Shown: one piece after another, positions 36,017 through 44,170 of the stretch
Layout of the letters: every line of letters starts with the position of its first letter
Numbering within the stretch: the first letter of the stretch is position 1
Assembly (NCBI GenBank): GCA_030688605.1
Contig: JAUYJB010000122.1
Span: forward strand, 1 to 44,170
Direction: 5' to 3'
Source of the DNA: Hyphomicrobiales bacterium
Lineage (GTDB): Bacteria; Pseudomonadota; Alphaproteobacteria; Rhizobiales; NORP267
DNA length: 44,170 nucleotides
Translations under genes and position numbers: made by a program
The notes under the pieces: model-generated
What the model saw: only the letters and a program-made list of their open reading frames with translations
Database searches by the model: none
Told to the model about the DNA's origin: nothing

Positions 36017-36589
36017 ATGATCGTCTTGATCCTCGGCCTGATCGTCTTTCTCGGCATTCATTCATTGCCCATGGCGCCCGACTTGCGGGCGCGGGTGCGC
36101 GAGCTGCTCGGGGAGAACGGCTACCGGGCGCTCGTCGGCGTCGTCTCGCTGGTAGGGCTCGCCCTCATCGTCTGGGGCTACGGGCTTGCCCGCGAGGCCC
36201 CCGTTGTGGTCTGGAGCCCGCCGCTTTGGACCCAACACGTCACCGCGTTGCTGGTGCTGATCGCATTCGTTCTCATTGCCGCCGCCTATATCCCCGGAAG
36301 GATCCGCGAAAAGGCCCGCCACCCGATGCTCGCCGGGGTCAAGGTCTGGGCCTTCGCGCATCTCATCTCAAACGGCACGCTTGCCGACATCGTCCTGTTC
36401 GGCGCCATCCTCGCCTGGGCGGTGGTCGACCGCATCTCGCTCAAGCGGCGCGAGGCCGCGGGGCTCGTCACCGTCACCGGCGGGCCCGCGCGCAACGATC
36501 TCGTGGCCATCGTCGTCGGCGTTGTCGCCTTCGTCGTCTTCGCGCTGTGGCTGCACGAATGGCTGATCGGGGTGTCGCCCTTCGCGTGA
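36017..36589 (+). CDS. nnrU: NnrU-family membrane protein
   Basis: A 190-residue integral membrane protein with about five to six helices: residues 1-18, 37-57, 74-94, 110-140 and 160-180. Family marks are FLGIHSLPMAPDLRARVREL near the N-terminus and HPMLAGVKVWAFAHLISNGT in the middle. NnrU was named from genes expressed with nitric-oxide reductase and resembles the isomerase for 15-cis-zeta-carotene (Z-ISO). No denitrification or carotenoid genes adjoin it here, so its role is open. It converges on the monooxygenase gene with 18 bases between stops. Confidence 0.87.
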   Translation: MIVLILGLIVFLGIHSLPMAPDLRARVRELLGENGYRALVGVVSLVGLALIVWGYGLAREAPVVVWSPPLWTQHVTALLVLIAFVLIAAAYIPGRIREKARHPMLAGVKVWAFAHLISNGTLADIVLFGAILAWAVVDRISLKRREAAGLVTVTGGPARNDLVAIVVGVVAFVVFALWLHEWLIGVSPFA

Positions 36590-36607
36590 GCGAAGCTTGA
36601 GTGCGCT

Positions 36608-37948
36608 CTAGACCCACGCCTCGGGCCGGGCGCGCGCGATTTCGGCGAGCAACTCCTTGCGGAACTCGTTGAAGTCGACTTCGAGCGCGTGCCGCGGCCG
36701 TTTCTCGAAGCGCCAATGGGGCTTGCGCGCCTCGCGGTCGATGCGCGCGGCAAGGTTGGCGGGGGCTTCCAGCGCGCCGGCGATGCGCAAGGCGGCGATG
36801 CGCGCTTGCAGGTCGGCAAGCGTCCAGATGCAGCCGATCGGCTGAAACAGCCCGATGAAGAACAGATTGCCGGGCTCAGCCGGCATCATCTTGAGATACA
36901 GCGGCGGCGGCTCCGAGGGCTCCGCGCCCACGATCGAGATGTCGAGGAAGGGCAGCGAAACGCGGTAGCCGGTCGCCCAGATGACGATGTCGAATTCGTC
37001 TTCCCGGCCGTTGCGAAAGCGCACCTTGCGGCCGTCGAGAACCTCGATGCCGGCGCGCGGAAGGACGGTGCCGTGGCGCAGCGCGTTGAGGATGTCGGAG
37101 TTCAGCGTCGGGTGCATTTCCATCAGGCGTGCCTCAGGCGGCTGCAATCCGTATCTTTGCCAGCGCCCGACCACGGCCCGCACCAGCCATCCCGCGAAAA
37201 TCTGGCGAAGCGGTTTCGGCAGATGGCGCAATCGCCACAGGGCGGTGTCGGCGGGCGCGCCGAACAGCAGTTTGGGCATGATGTAGTAGCCGCGGCGCAT
37301 GCTGATCGCGCACATCTTCGCCACCCGGCCGATGTCGACGGCGATGTCGCAGGCCGAATTGCCGCCGCCGACGACGAGAACGCGCTTGCCTTCAAAGGGT
37401 TCGGGCCGCTTATAGGCGTGCGAATGCAGGCTCTCGCCGTCGAAGCGGCCGGGATAGTCGGGCATGTGGGGGTCCCAGTGGTGCCCGGAGCAGACCAGGA
37501 GATAGTCGAATGTCTCTTCCGAGCGTCCCTCGGGCGTCATCACCCAGAGCCGCCAGCGGCCCTCCGCGTCCGGCCGCGCCCTGTCGACGCGGCTGCGCAG
37601 CCGCACGTGGGGCATGACCTTGAAATGCGCCGCGTACTGCTCGAAATAGGCCAGAATCTGCCGATGCGAGGGAAAATCCGGATACTTCTTCGGCATCGGG
37701 AAGTCGGCGAAGGAGGAAAACCGCTTCGACGAGATGATGTGCGTGGATTGGTAGACGGCCGATTTGGACTTGTTCTCGCGGAAAGCCCATTGCCCGCCGA
37801 TGACGTCGCCTTCCTCGAAACACGCGATGTCGTCGAGCCCGGCCTGAAGCAGGTTCTTGACCGTCGTCAGGCCGCAGGGACCTGCGCCGATAACCGCGAT
37901 GCGCGGCGGCGCGAGAGTGCCTCGATTCGCCCGATTCGACCGCGTCAT
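36608..37948 (-). CDS. Flavin-containing monooxygenase
   Basis: A 446-residue FAD/NADPH monooxygenase. FAD motif IAVIGAGPCGLTTVKNLLQA (about 17-36), EEGDVIGGQWAF, the YQSTHIISSK region, an FMO-identity-like stretch SGHHWDPHMPDYPG, the NADPH motif VLVVGGGNSACDIAVDIG, and the late IVIWATGYRVSLPFL. Such enzymes oxygenate soft nucleophiles (N, S) or act as Baeyer-Villiger enzymes; the substrate cannot be read from sequence. Full length for the family. The lipoprotein gene precedes it on the same strand, with 76 bases between. Confidence 0.87.
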   Translation of the reverse strand: MTRSNRANRGTLAPPRIAVIGAGPCGLTTVKNLLQAGLDDIACFEEGDVIGGQWAFRENKSKSAVYQSTHIISSKRFSSFADFPMPKKYPDFPSHRQILAYFEQYAAHFKVMPHVRLRSRVDRARPDAEGRWRLWVMTPEGRSEETFDYLLVCSGHHWDPHMPDYPGRFDGESLHSHAYKRPEPFEGKRVLVVGGGNSACDIAVDIGRVAKMCAISMRRGYYIMPKLLFGAPADTALWRLRHLPKPLRQIFAGWLVRAVVGRWQRYGLQPPEARLMEMHPTLNSDILNALRHGTVLPRAGIEVLDGRKVRFRNGREDEFDIVIWATGYRVSLPFLDISIVGAEPSEPPPLYLKMMPAEPGNLFFIGLFQPIGCIWTLADLQARIAALRIAGALEAPANLAARIDREARKPHWRFEKRPRHALEVDFNEFRKELLAEIARARPEAWV

Positions 37949-38024
37949 CGCTTCATCACCTGCAAACGGCCCGACGCCCGCAAGCCGCTCGGCGCGGCGG
38001 CGCCGAAGGCTCAGACATGGCGCC

Positions 38025-38642
38025 CTAGATGTTCTCGTTCAGGTTTCGCATTTCGGTGACGAACAGCGTCGGAATCACGGTCGGAACGAGCGGCGACTTC
38101 ATCCCGGCCGCGCGCGCCATCTCGCCTGCAAAGCTGTTGCAATTGTTCAGATAGAGGTTCCACCAGTGCTCTTCCTTGCGGGCGTTCGCGACGAAGGCCA
38201 GCACGGCGGCGTATTGCCCGGGGGTTAGAATATGCCGGTAGCTCGCCAAAGGCGTCATGTTGAAATCGCGCTCGTTCGGCTCGAGCGTCCCCGGCACGAA
38301 CGCCGGCGAGGAAGCCACGGCATAGCCCACCGCGCCGCCTTTCGGAGCAAAACCGATGAAATTGCGCGCGAGCGGATTTCCGCTCTCGTCGAGCGGGCCG
38401 TAGATCATGTAGGTGTGCCCGAACGGCGGAAAGGAGCGGGCGCGAAATTCGATGAAATAGCGCTGCGGCGTCTCGGCCTCTGCCGCGGCCCCCGCCTCGC
38501 CCGCGTCGGCGGAAGCCGATGGGTTGTAGGAGGCGAGCGTCGCGTCGCCGTTCAGCGATGCGTCCGCGGCTAGCTCGCCCGCGCAGGCGGACAGCAAAGC
38601 CGCCAGCCCAATCGCAGCGATCCGCAAACCGGCACGAACCAT
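38025..38642 (-). CDS. Lipoprotein with possible permuted papain-like fold
   Basis: A 205-residue predicted lipoprotein: signal MVRAGLRIAAIGLAALLSAC with lipobox LLSAC and Cys20. A low-complexity Ala/Asp/Ser linker (about 22-58) follows, then a globular domain. RSFPPFGHTYMIYGPLDES holds His76 and the later NLYLNNCNSFAGEMARAA holds Cys168. A His early and an NC motif late is the order seen in permuted papain-like (NlpC/P60, LRAT-type) domains, so a hydrolase or transferase is possible. The family is not recognised. ATG 38642 is chosen for the clean lipoprotein signal; the same frame stays open to 39857 across panB, without support. Confidence 0.7.
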   Translation of the reverse strand: MVRAGLRIAAIGLAALLSACAGELAADASLNGDATLASYNPSASADAGEAGAAAEAETPQRYFIEFRARSFPPFGHTYMIYGPLDESGNPLARNFIGFAPKGGAVGYAVASSPAFVPGTLEPNERDFNMTPLASYRHILTPGQYAAVLAFVANARKEEHWWNLYLNNCNSFAGEMARAAGMKSPLVPTVIPTLFVTEMRNLNENI

Positions 38643-38939
38643 ATCGGATCTTCGAAAGCGCAAGGCCGCCCCGCAACGCGTGACACGCCGCATCATTCCG
38701 GAAAAGTCATCGCCGGACAATTGCGGCTCGTTTGGTTCCGTCTCCCTCCTGTCGATGGCACAAGACCCGCCGCCGCGCAAGCTTGTCGCCATCCCATGCG
38801 GCTGCCGCGAGCGGCCGGCCGGCGCGTCGCCGATCGTGCGGCGCGTTGTTGATTCTGCGTTGCAATAAGGAGATAACAGGGGCCGCTTTGCGCGCGTGCG
38901 GCGCCCTGCCGCCGCGCTGTCGATGCCAACGGAGATGCC
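38643..38939. other. Divergent intergenic region lipoprotein / panB
   Basis: 297 bases between divergent starts, without a supported gene. GGAG precedes the panB ATG. No repeat, operator or riboswitch was recognised. Confidence 0.35.
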
Positions 38940-39794
38940 ATGTCCGACCAGGCCCCCGTGCGCCGCATCACGGCGCCCGACATCGCCGCCATGAAGGGAG
39001 CAACGCCGATCGTGTCGCTGACCGCCTATCACGCCCACACGGCGGCGATCGCCGATCCGCATTGCGATTTTCTCCTGGTCGGGGATTCGCTGGGCATGGT
39101 CATGCACGGCTTCGAGACCACGCTGCCGGTGCCGCTCGAGCTGATGATCATGCACGGCCGCGCGGTGATGCGCGGCGCCAGGCGGGCGCTGGTGGTGGTC
39201 GACATGCCGTTCGGCTCCTACGAGGAGAGCCCGCCGGTGGCGTTCCGCAATTGCGCCAAGGTGATCAAGGAGACCCAGTGCGGCGCCATCAAGCTCGAGG
39301 GCGGCCGGCGCATGGCCGAAACCGTCCACTATCTCACCGAGCGCGGCGTGCCGGTGATGGCCCATATCGGCCTGACGCCGCAATCGATCAACGTCATGGG
39401 CGGCTTCAAGGTGCAGGGGCGCGAGAAGAGCCAGTGGGCGGCGCTCGAAGACGATGCCAAGGCGGTCGCAGACGCCGGCGCCTTCGCGGTCGTATTGGAG
39501 GCGATACCGGAGGAGCTCGGGGCGCGGATCACCAAGAAAATACCGATCCCGACCATCGGCATTGGCGCCGGCCGCCATTGCGACGGCCAGATCCTGGTCA
39601 TGGAGGACATGCTCGGCCTGTCGCCGCGGGTGCCGAAATTCGTCAAGGAATTCGGCAGCGTCGGCGGCGCCATCGAAGCGGCGATCCGGGGCTATGCCGA
39701 GGAGGTCCGGGGCGGCGCGTTCCCGACCCCCGACCACACTTACGCCATGAAAAAGCCGGACAAGGCCCCCGGCAAGAGCAAGAAGAAGGCCTAA
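38940..39794 (+). CDS. panB: 3-methyl-2-oxobutanoate hydroxymethyltransferase
   Basis: A 284-residue TIM-barrel enzyme making ketopantoate from 2-oxoisovalerate and methylene-tetrahydrofolate, the first step of pantothenate synthesis. Marks: [35 protein letters not shown], the metal and substrate region [51 protein letters not shown] and [21 protein letters not shown] Lys-rich tail ends the protein ([14 protein letters not shown]). No panC follows; the next feature is the terminal-inverted-repeat element 73 bases later. Confidence 0.95.
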   Translation: MSDQAPVRRITAPDIAAMKGATPIVSLTAYHAHTAAIADPHCDFLLVGDSLGMVMHGFETTLPVPLELMIMHGRAVMRGARRALVVVDMPFGSYEESPPVAFRNCAKVIKETQCGAIKLEGGRRMAETVHYLTERGVPVMAHIGLTPQSINVMGGFKVQGREKSQWAALEDDAKAVADAGAFAVVLEAIPEELGARITKKIPIPTIGIGAGRHCDGQILVMEDMLGLSPRVPKFVKEFGSVGGAIEAAIRGYAEEVRGGAFPTPDHTYAMKKPDKAPGKSKKKA

Positions 39795-39867
39795 GCCCTT
39801 AAGGCAGGCCAGGAAGGTTTGCGTCGGCACGCGCACGCCGCTATGGTCGCGCGCCATCGGGGGAACT

Positions 39868-40135
39868 AGAGCGGTTCATGGTTATAGGGAATCGATTCGA
39901 TGGGCCAAGTCGGTTCATACGGGCAGGCGCGGGCCGCGACGCGCGATACGGGATATCGGGCGAGCGCGGCAAAGAACCCGGTGGGCCGATTGGGCCCACC
40001 GAAGGCCGGGTTCTTTTGCGCCGTGGCGGAGTTGCGGCTGTTGGCCGATGCACCGCATCGCCCGGCGAGCCGCGCCTGGCCACGGCGCAAAATCATCCCG
40101 GTCACATGGTTCCCTATAACCATGAACCGCTCTAG
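39868..40135. mobile_element. 268-bp element with 26-bp perfect terminal inverted repeats (MITE-like)
   Basis: The left end (39868-39893), starting CTAGAGCGGTTCATGG, is the exact inverse of the right end (40110-40135), finishing CCATGAACCGCTCTAG. Inside, AAAGAACCCGG (39971-39981) pairs with CCGGGTTCTTT (40006-40016) around an inner GTGGGCC/GGCCCAC stem, and GCGCCGTGGC (40018-40027) pairs with GCCACGGCGC (40079-40088). No credible open frame is present. The ends begin and end with CTAG, which may be a duplicated 4-bp target. The right 140 bases recur at 1-140. It sits between panB and the TPR gene, 27 bases before the latter's start. Confidence 0.85.
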
Positions 40136-40162
40136 CATAGGTAAGAGCAGCGGACGCCGGTC

Positions 40163-40852
40163 ATGAGCGACGATCTCATCTTTCGCGAAGTCGACGAAGA
40201 TCTGCGCCAGGAGCTGCTGCAGAAGCTGTGGAAGAAATACGCTGTCCTTATCGTCGCCGCCGCGGTGCTGATCGTCACGGGCGTCGCCGGCTACAAGGGC
40301 TGGACCTGGTATCAGGCGCGCCAGGCGGCCAATTCCGGCGCCCGGTTCGAGGCAGCGCTGCAGCTTGCCCAGCAGGGCAGGGAGGCCGACGCCCTCAAAT
40401 CCTTCGAGGAGCTCACGCGCAGCGGCAGCGGCGGATATCCGGTGCTCGCCCACTTCGCGGCGGCTGCCGCCAAGGCCCGCAGCGGCGATCGCGACGGCGC
40501 GGTTGCCGACTATGAGGCGCTGGCGGCCGCGGCCGGCGATCCGGTGCTCAGAGATCTGGCGCGGGTCAAGGCGGCGCTGGTCCTGGTCGACACGGCATCC
40601 TATCAAAGCCTCAAGGACCGGCTTGCCGGGGTCACCGAGGCGGCCAATCCGTGGCGCAACTCGGCCTGGGAGATTCTCGGCCTTGCCGCCTACCGCGAGG
40701 GCAACATCGACGCCGCCGCCGAGGCCTTCGAGACCATCTCCGCCGATCTCGGGGCGCCGCAGGAGCTGCGCCAGCGCGCCGACATGATGCTGACGCTGAT
40801 CGCGCCGGACAGGCGCGCCGCGGCCGCCGCCGGTTCCGGAGCCGCGCAATGA
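40163..40852 (+). CDS. Tetratricopeptide-repeat inner-membrane protein (YfgM-like)
   Basis: A 229-residue protein with a short cytoplasmic start (FREVDEDLRQELLQKLWKKY), one membrane helix (about 28-46, VLIVAAAVLIVTGVAGYKGW) and a periplasmic alpha-helical TPR part (about 50-210), the layout of the YfgM/TPR_21 family. Enteric YfgM associates with the Sec translocon and periplasmic chaperones. Its stop overlaps the bamB start (ATGA at 40849-40852), as in other proteobacteria where yfgM precedes bamB. The MITE-like element lies directly in its upstream region and may affect expression. Confidence 0.85.
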   Translation: MSDDLIFREVDEDLRQELLQKLWKKYAVLIVAAAVLIVTGVAGYKGWTWYQARQAANSGARFEAALQLAQQGREADALKSFEELTRSGSGGYPVLAHFAAAAAKARSGDRDGAVADYEALAAAAGDPVLRDLARVKAALVLVDTASYQSLKDRLAGVTEAANPWRNSAWEILGLAAYREGNIDAAAEAFETISADLGAPQELRQRADMMLTLIAPDRRAAAAAGSGAAQ

Positions 40853-42171
40853 GGCCTTTCCCGCGCAATCCGATCCTGACCGCGATGGTCCTGGTGGCGC
40901 TTTCCGGTTGCTCGTCCGGCTTTTCCCTCGGCGACATCAATCCCTTCGCCGAGAAGGAAGAGAGATTGCCCGGCGAGCGGCAGGCGATCCTTCTCGAGAC
41001 CGACCCGCTGGTCGCCGATCCGCAGGCGGCGCAGGTTCCGGCGCTGCCGGCCGCGCGCGCCAACGCCGACTGGCCGCAATCGGGCGGGCCGGCCAGCAAC
41101 GCCCCTGGCCACCTCGCCCTCGGATCGGCGCCGAAGCAGGCCTGGAGCGCCCGGGCGGCGCGCGGCTCCAACGACGAGGCGCGGCTGTCCGCTTCGCCGA
41201 TCGTCTATCAGGGCCGCGTCTTCGTCATGGACACCGCCGCCCAAGTCAGCGCCTATTCGCTGACCGGCGGCCGGCAATGGAGCGTGTCGCTGCGGCCGGA
41301 AGAGGAGGAGGCCGACGTCATCAGCGGCGGCGGTCTGGCGGCCGACGGAGGCCGGCTGTTCGCGGCGACCGGCTTTGGCAAGGTGGTCGCGCTCGATCCG
41401 GCCTCCGGCGGCCAGCTCTGGGTCAGCAAGGTGACGGTGCCGATCCGCTCGGCGCCGACCGCCAGCGGCGGGCACCTGTTCATCATCGGCGCCGACAACC
41501 AGCTCTACGCGCTGTCGGCCGAGGACGGCAGCCAGGTCTGGTCCTATCGCGGTATTCCCGAGGCCGCCGGCCTGATCGCCAACGCCAGCCCCGCGGTCTC
41601 CGGCACCACCGTTGTCGCGCCCTATTCCTCCGGCGAGGTGATCGCATTCAATGCCGACAGCGGCGAGCCGATGTGGGTCGATTCGCTGACCCGGACGCAA
41701 TTGTTGACCACGCTGTCGGGGATCAACGACGTCGCCGCCCGGCCGGTGATCGATGGCGGCATGGTCTTCGCCGTTTCGGTTTCGGGCCGCATGGTCGCCG
41801 TCGACGAGAAGACCGGCGAGCGGCTGTGGACCCGCAACATCGCCGGTACCCAGGCCCCGGCCGTGGCCGGCGAGACGGCCTATGTGGTTTCCCTGAACGG
41901 CCAGCTCGTGGCGCTCGATCGGGCGAGCGGCAAGGTGCGCTGGCTGACCAGATTGCCCGGCGAAGCCAGCGTCCGCTGGGGCGGGCCGGCGGTGGCCGGC
42001 GGCCGGCTGTGGCTGACCTCCTCGAACAAGAAAATGGTCGCCGTCAACGCCCTCACCGGCGAGGTCGGCGGCCAGTACGAGCTCGGCGCCCCCAGCCATA
42101 TTGCCCCGATCGTCGCCTCCGGCGGCCTGTTCGTGCTGCTCGACGACGGCACCCTGACGGCGTTTTACTGA
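40849..42171 (+). CDS. bamB: Outer-membrane protein assembly factor BamB
   Basis: A 440-residue lipoprotein of the BAM complex, helping fold outer-membrane proteins. Lipoprotein signal ILTAMVLVALSGCSSG with the lipobox Cys at about 18, then a linker and an eight-bladed PQQ-type beta-propeller (about 85-440). Repeated blades are visible, e.g. GRVFVMDTAAQVSAYSLTGG, GKVVALDPASGGQLW, NQLYALSAEDGSQVWSY, GRMVAVDEKTGERLW and GQLVALDRASGKVRW. The ATGA overlap with the TPR gene fixes the start. The der GTPase gene that often follows is not here; a helicase gene converges instead. Confidence 0.92.
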   Translation: MRPFPRNPILTAMVLVALSGCSSGFSLGDINPFAEKEERLPGERQAILLETDPLVADPQAAQVPALPAARANADWPQSGGPASNAPGHLALGSAPKQAWSARAARGSNDEARLSASPIVYQGRVFVMDTAAQVSAYSLTGGRQWSVSLRPEEEEADVISGGGLAADGGRLFAATGFGKVVALDPASGGQLWVSKVTVPIRSAPTASGGHLFIIGADNQLYALSAEDGSQVWSYRGIPEAAGLIANASPAVSGTTVVAPYSSGEVIAFNADSGEPMWVDSLTRTQLLTTLSGINDVAARPVIDGGMVFAVSVSGRMVAVDEKTGERLWTRNIAGTQAPAVAGETAYVVSLNGQLVALDRASGKVRWLTRLPGEASVRWGGPAVAGGRLWLTSSNKKMVAVNALTGEVGGQYELGAPSHIAPIVASGGLFVLLDDGTLTAFY

Positions 42172-42401
42172 TTATTGCGGCTCGCGACCGACTTTCGCAA
42201 CCACGCTGTCAAAGAGCAGGAGGGCGAGCTTCGCCGTTGCCGCGATCTGGATCGATCCGGGTTATGCCGCCTTTCTTCCGGCCCTCGGGCGGGGGATGGG
42301 CTTGGGTCTAAGAGCGCTCCGGAGAGCGGGGATAAGTTCTGCGGGAAAGAATGTTCCTATGGTTAACGGAAGGTTAAGAAGGGGAGGGGAGCCAGCCGGG
42401 C
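42172..42401. other. Convergent intergenic region bamB / uvrD
   Basis: 230 bases between convergent stops. GC-rich with a purine-rich stretch near 42370-42390 (GGTTAAGAAGGGGAGGGGAG). No clear terminator hairpin with a T-run was found by eye, and no gene is supported. Confidence 0.35.
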
Positions 42402-44170
42402 TCAGGGGCGCTCGACAAAGGAATCGAGCACGCGCTTGCGGTCGGCCTTGTCGAAATCGATGGTGAGTTTGTTGCCGTCGATGGCGGCGATGCGGCCGTA
42501 GCCGAATTTCTGGTGAAACACGCGCTCGCCGACGGCAAATCGCGTCACGGTCTCGTGCTCGCGCACGGTCAACTCGCCGTCGATGGTCGGGGGCATGCCC
42601 TGGGCGCCGGGGCCCTGGGCGCCGGGGCCGCGGCGCATGGAGCGGCGGGCGCGCCGCCAGCCGGGGGTCTCGTAGGAGCCGGCGAAGGCGACCTCGGAAT
42701 CGAACCGGCTGGCGCCATAGGGCCCGCCCATGGAGCCGGCGAAGCTGCCGTCGCGGCCGAGAATCTCGACATTCTCCTCGGGCAATTCGTCGAGGAAGCG
42801 GGACGGGATGCTCGACTGCCAAAGGGCATGGATGCGGCGGTTCTGGGCAAACGAGATGCGCGCCCGCTTCCGCGCCCGCGTCAGGCCGACATAGGCAAGC
42901 CGGCGCTCCTCCTCGAGCCCGGCGCGGCCCGATTGGTCGAGCGCGCGCTGATGCGGGAACAGGCCCTCCTCCCAGCCGGGCAGGAACACGGTGTCGAACT
43001 CCAGCCCCTTGGCCGCATGCAGGGTCATCAGGTTGACCCGCTCGTCGCCGGCAGTCGCGCTGTCGGCGTCCATGATCAGCGATACATGCTCCAGGAACTC
43101 GGCAAGCGAGCCGAAGGCGTCCATGGAGCGGACAAGCTCCTTCAGGTTCTCGAGCCGGCCCGGCGCGTCGGCCGATTTCTCGTTCTGCCACATCTCGGTG
43201 TAGCCGGACTCGTCGAGCACCATCTCGGCAAGTTCGACATGGGGCAGCGTGTCGACGAGCGAGCGCCAGCGCTCGAAATCGGCCAACAGCGCGGCGAGCG
43301 CCCGGCGCGGAGCCGCCCTCACCTCCTCCGTCTCGATCAGCGTGCGGGCGGCGGTGGTCAGCGGCACCTCGGCGAAGCGGGCATGCTCGTGCAGCACTTT
43401 CAGAGTGGCGTCGCCGAGGCCGCGGCGCGGCGTGTTGACGATGCGCTCGAAGGCCAGGTCGTTGGTCGGGTTGACGGTGAGCTTGAGATAGGCCAGGGCG
43501 TCGCGGATCTCCGCCCGCTCGTAGAAGCGCGGGCCACCGATCACCCGGTAGTTGAGGCCGAGGGTGACGAAGCGGTCCTCGAACTCGCGCATCTGGAAGG
43601 AGGCGCGCACCAGGATGGCGATCTCGTCGAGGCCGTGGCCGTGTCGCTGGAGATCTTCGATGTCCTCGCCGATGGCGCGGGCCTCCTCCTCGCCGTCCCA
43701 CAGGCCGCGCACGGCGATCTTCTCGCCGTCCTCGCCGTCGGTGTGCAGGGTCTTGCCGAGGCGGCTCTCGTTATGGGCGATGAGATGGGAGGCGGCCTGC
43801 AGAATATGCGAGGTGGAGCGGTAGTTGCGCTCCAGGCGGATCACCCGGGCGCCGGGAAAATCGTGCTCGAAGCGCAGAATGTTGTCGACCTCGGCACCCC
43901 GCCAGCCATAGATCGACTGGTCGTCGTCGCCGACGCAGCAGATATTGCCGCCCTGCTGCGCCAGCAGCCGCAGCCACAGATATTGCGCGACGTTGGTGTC
44001 CTGATATTCGTCGACCAGGATGTAGCGGAAGCGCTTCTGGAAGCTGTCGAGCACGTCGGCCTGCTCCTGGAACAGCTTGAGACAGAGGATCAGCAAATCG
44101 CCGAAATCGACGGCGTTGAGGGTGCGCAGCCGCTCCTGATAGGCGGCATAGAGATGCGCCCCGCGGCCGT
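42402..44170 (-). CDS. uvrD: ATP-dependent DNA helicase UvrD/PcrA (N-terminus beyond window)
   Basis: About 588 C-terminal residues of a superfamily 1 3'-5' DNA helicase for nucleotide-excision and mismatch repair. The open frame runs off the right edge, so motif I lies outside. Visible: motif II YILVDEYQDTN, motif III CVGDDDQSIYGWRGA, motif IV VIRLERNYRST, motif V VNLMTLHAAKGLEFDTVFLP and motif VI EERRLAYVGLTRARKR. A flexible linker with the repeat PGAQGPGAQG precedes a C-terminal Tudor-like domain (FAVGERVFHQKFGYGRIAAI), typical of PcrA/UvrD RNA-polymerase contact. It converges on bamB. Confidence 0.93.
   Translation of the reverse strand, partial: GRGAHLYAAYQERLRTLNAVDFGDLLILCLKLFQEQADVLDSFQKRFRYILVDEYQDTNVAQYLWLRLLAQQGGNICCVGDDDQSIYGWRGAEVDNILRFEHDFPGARVIRLERNYRSTSHILQAASHLIAHNESRLGKTLHTDGEDGEKIAVRGLWDGEEEARAIGEDIEDLQRHGHGLDEIAILVRASFQMREFEDRFVTLGLNYRVIGGPRFYERAEIRDALAYLKLTVNPTNDLAFERIVNTPRRGLGDATLKVLHEHARFAEVPLTTAARTLIETEEVRAAPRRALAALLADFERWRSLVDTLPHVELAEMVLDESGYTEMWQNEKSADAPGRLENLKELVRSMDAFGSLAEFLEHVSLIMDADSATAGDERVNLMTLHAAKGLEFDTVFLPGWEEGLFPHQRALDQSGRAGLEEERRLAYVGLTRARKRARISFAQNRRIHALWQSSIPSRFLDELPEENVEILGRDGSFAGSMGGPYGASRFDSEVAFAGSYETPGWRRARRSMRRGPGAQGPGAQGMPPTIDGELTVREHETVTRFAVGERVFHQKFGYGRIAAIDGNKLTIDFDKADRKRVLDSFVERP

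Noticed and set aside
38643-39857. Upstream extension of the lipoprotein frame across panB
   Set aside because: ATG 38642 gives a proper lipoprotein signal with lipobox; the upstream part is antisense to panB.
39866-40849. Minus-strand open frame opposite the TPR gene and running through the TIR element
   Set aside because: Its end lies inside inverted repeats and the rest is antisense to a clear TPR protein.
42600-42640. Tandem repeat in GGGCGCCGGGGCCCTG near the helicase 3' end, considered as a CRISPR-like or satellite repeat
   Set aside because: It is two short in-frame units coding PGAQG in the flexible linker of the UvrD/PcrA protein.

Overview
The window looks like chromosomal DNA of a high-GC alphaproteobacterium, most likely of the order Hyphomicrobiales (Rhizobiales). 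The grounds are gene content and order: an aapJQMP general amino-acid transporter, a cysK of the EGTAGNTG type, a ppx-rlmE pair, guaB and guaA either side of rsmB, panB followed by a TPR membrane protein and bamB, many GTG starts, and intergenic palindromic repeats of the kind common in this group. The genus cannot be named from the sequence alone. Four tRNA genes are present (Arg-TCT, Asn-GTT, Cys-GCA, Gln-CTG). There is no rRNA and no CRISPR array.

Layout. 1-4.3 kb: a truncated repeat copy, tRNA-Arg, a cation/Ca2+ exchanger, idi, a LysR regulator and a metC-like lyase. 4.3-9.1 kb: the aapJQMP operon. 9.1-12.4 kb: a minus-strand run cysK > alaX > GFA protein > sseA > DUF2905 with a sulfur/cysteine theme. 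12.5-14.2 kb: a divergent acyl-CoA thioesterase and an FAD monooxygenase related to aryl-CoA hydroxylases. 14.2-21.1 kb: a type I secretion locus with an ABC transporter, an HlyD-type adaptor, a small exported protein and an 890-residue serralysin-type metalloprotease. The protease carries four diverged C-terminal repeats and ends close to a tRNA-Asn gene. 21.2-27.2 kb: housekeeping genes (pcm, an L-2-hydroxyglutarate oxidase-like gene, ppx, rlmE) among tRNAs. 27.4-33.0 kb: guaB, rsmB, a GNAT gene and guaA.

33.0-35.3 kb is a small accessory island between guaA and an L,D-transpeptidase gene. It holds an unknown HTH-tailed gene overlapping hicA and hicB, and, facing it, a second toxin-antitoxin-like pair (TumE/DUF6516-like plus HTH protein). 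That pair has a perfect spaced palindrome just upstream of its start and lies between two 23-bp direct repeats. 35.3-44.2 kb: L,D-transpeptidase, NnrU, a flavin monooxygenase, a lipoprotein with possible papain-like residues, panB, a 268-bp element with 26-bp perfect terminal inverted repeats, the TPR protein, bamB, and a UvrD/PcrA helicase cut by the window edge.

The least ordinary material is the protease locus with its unknown small exported protein, the double toxin-antitoxin island, and the terminal-inverted-repeat element, which recurs as a second long copy at the left window edge and as a minimal copy that supplies the guaB stop codon.
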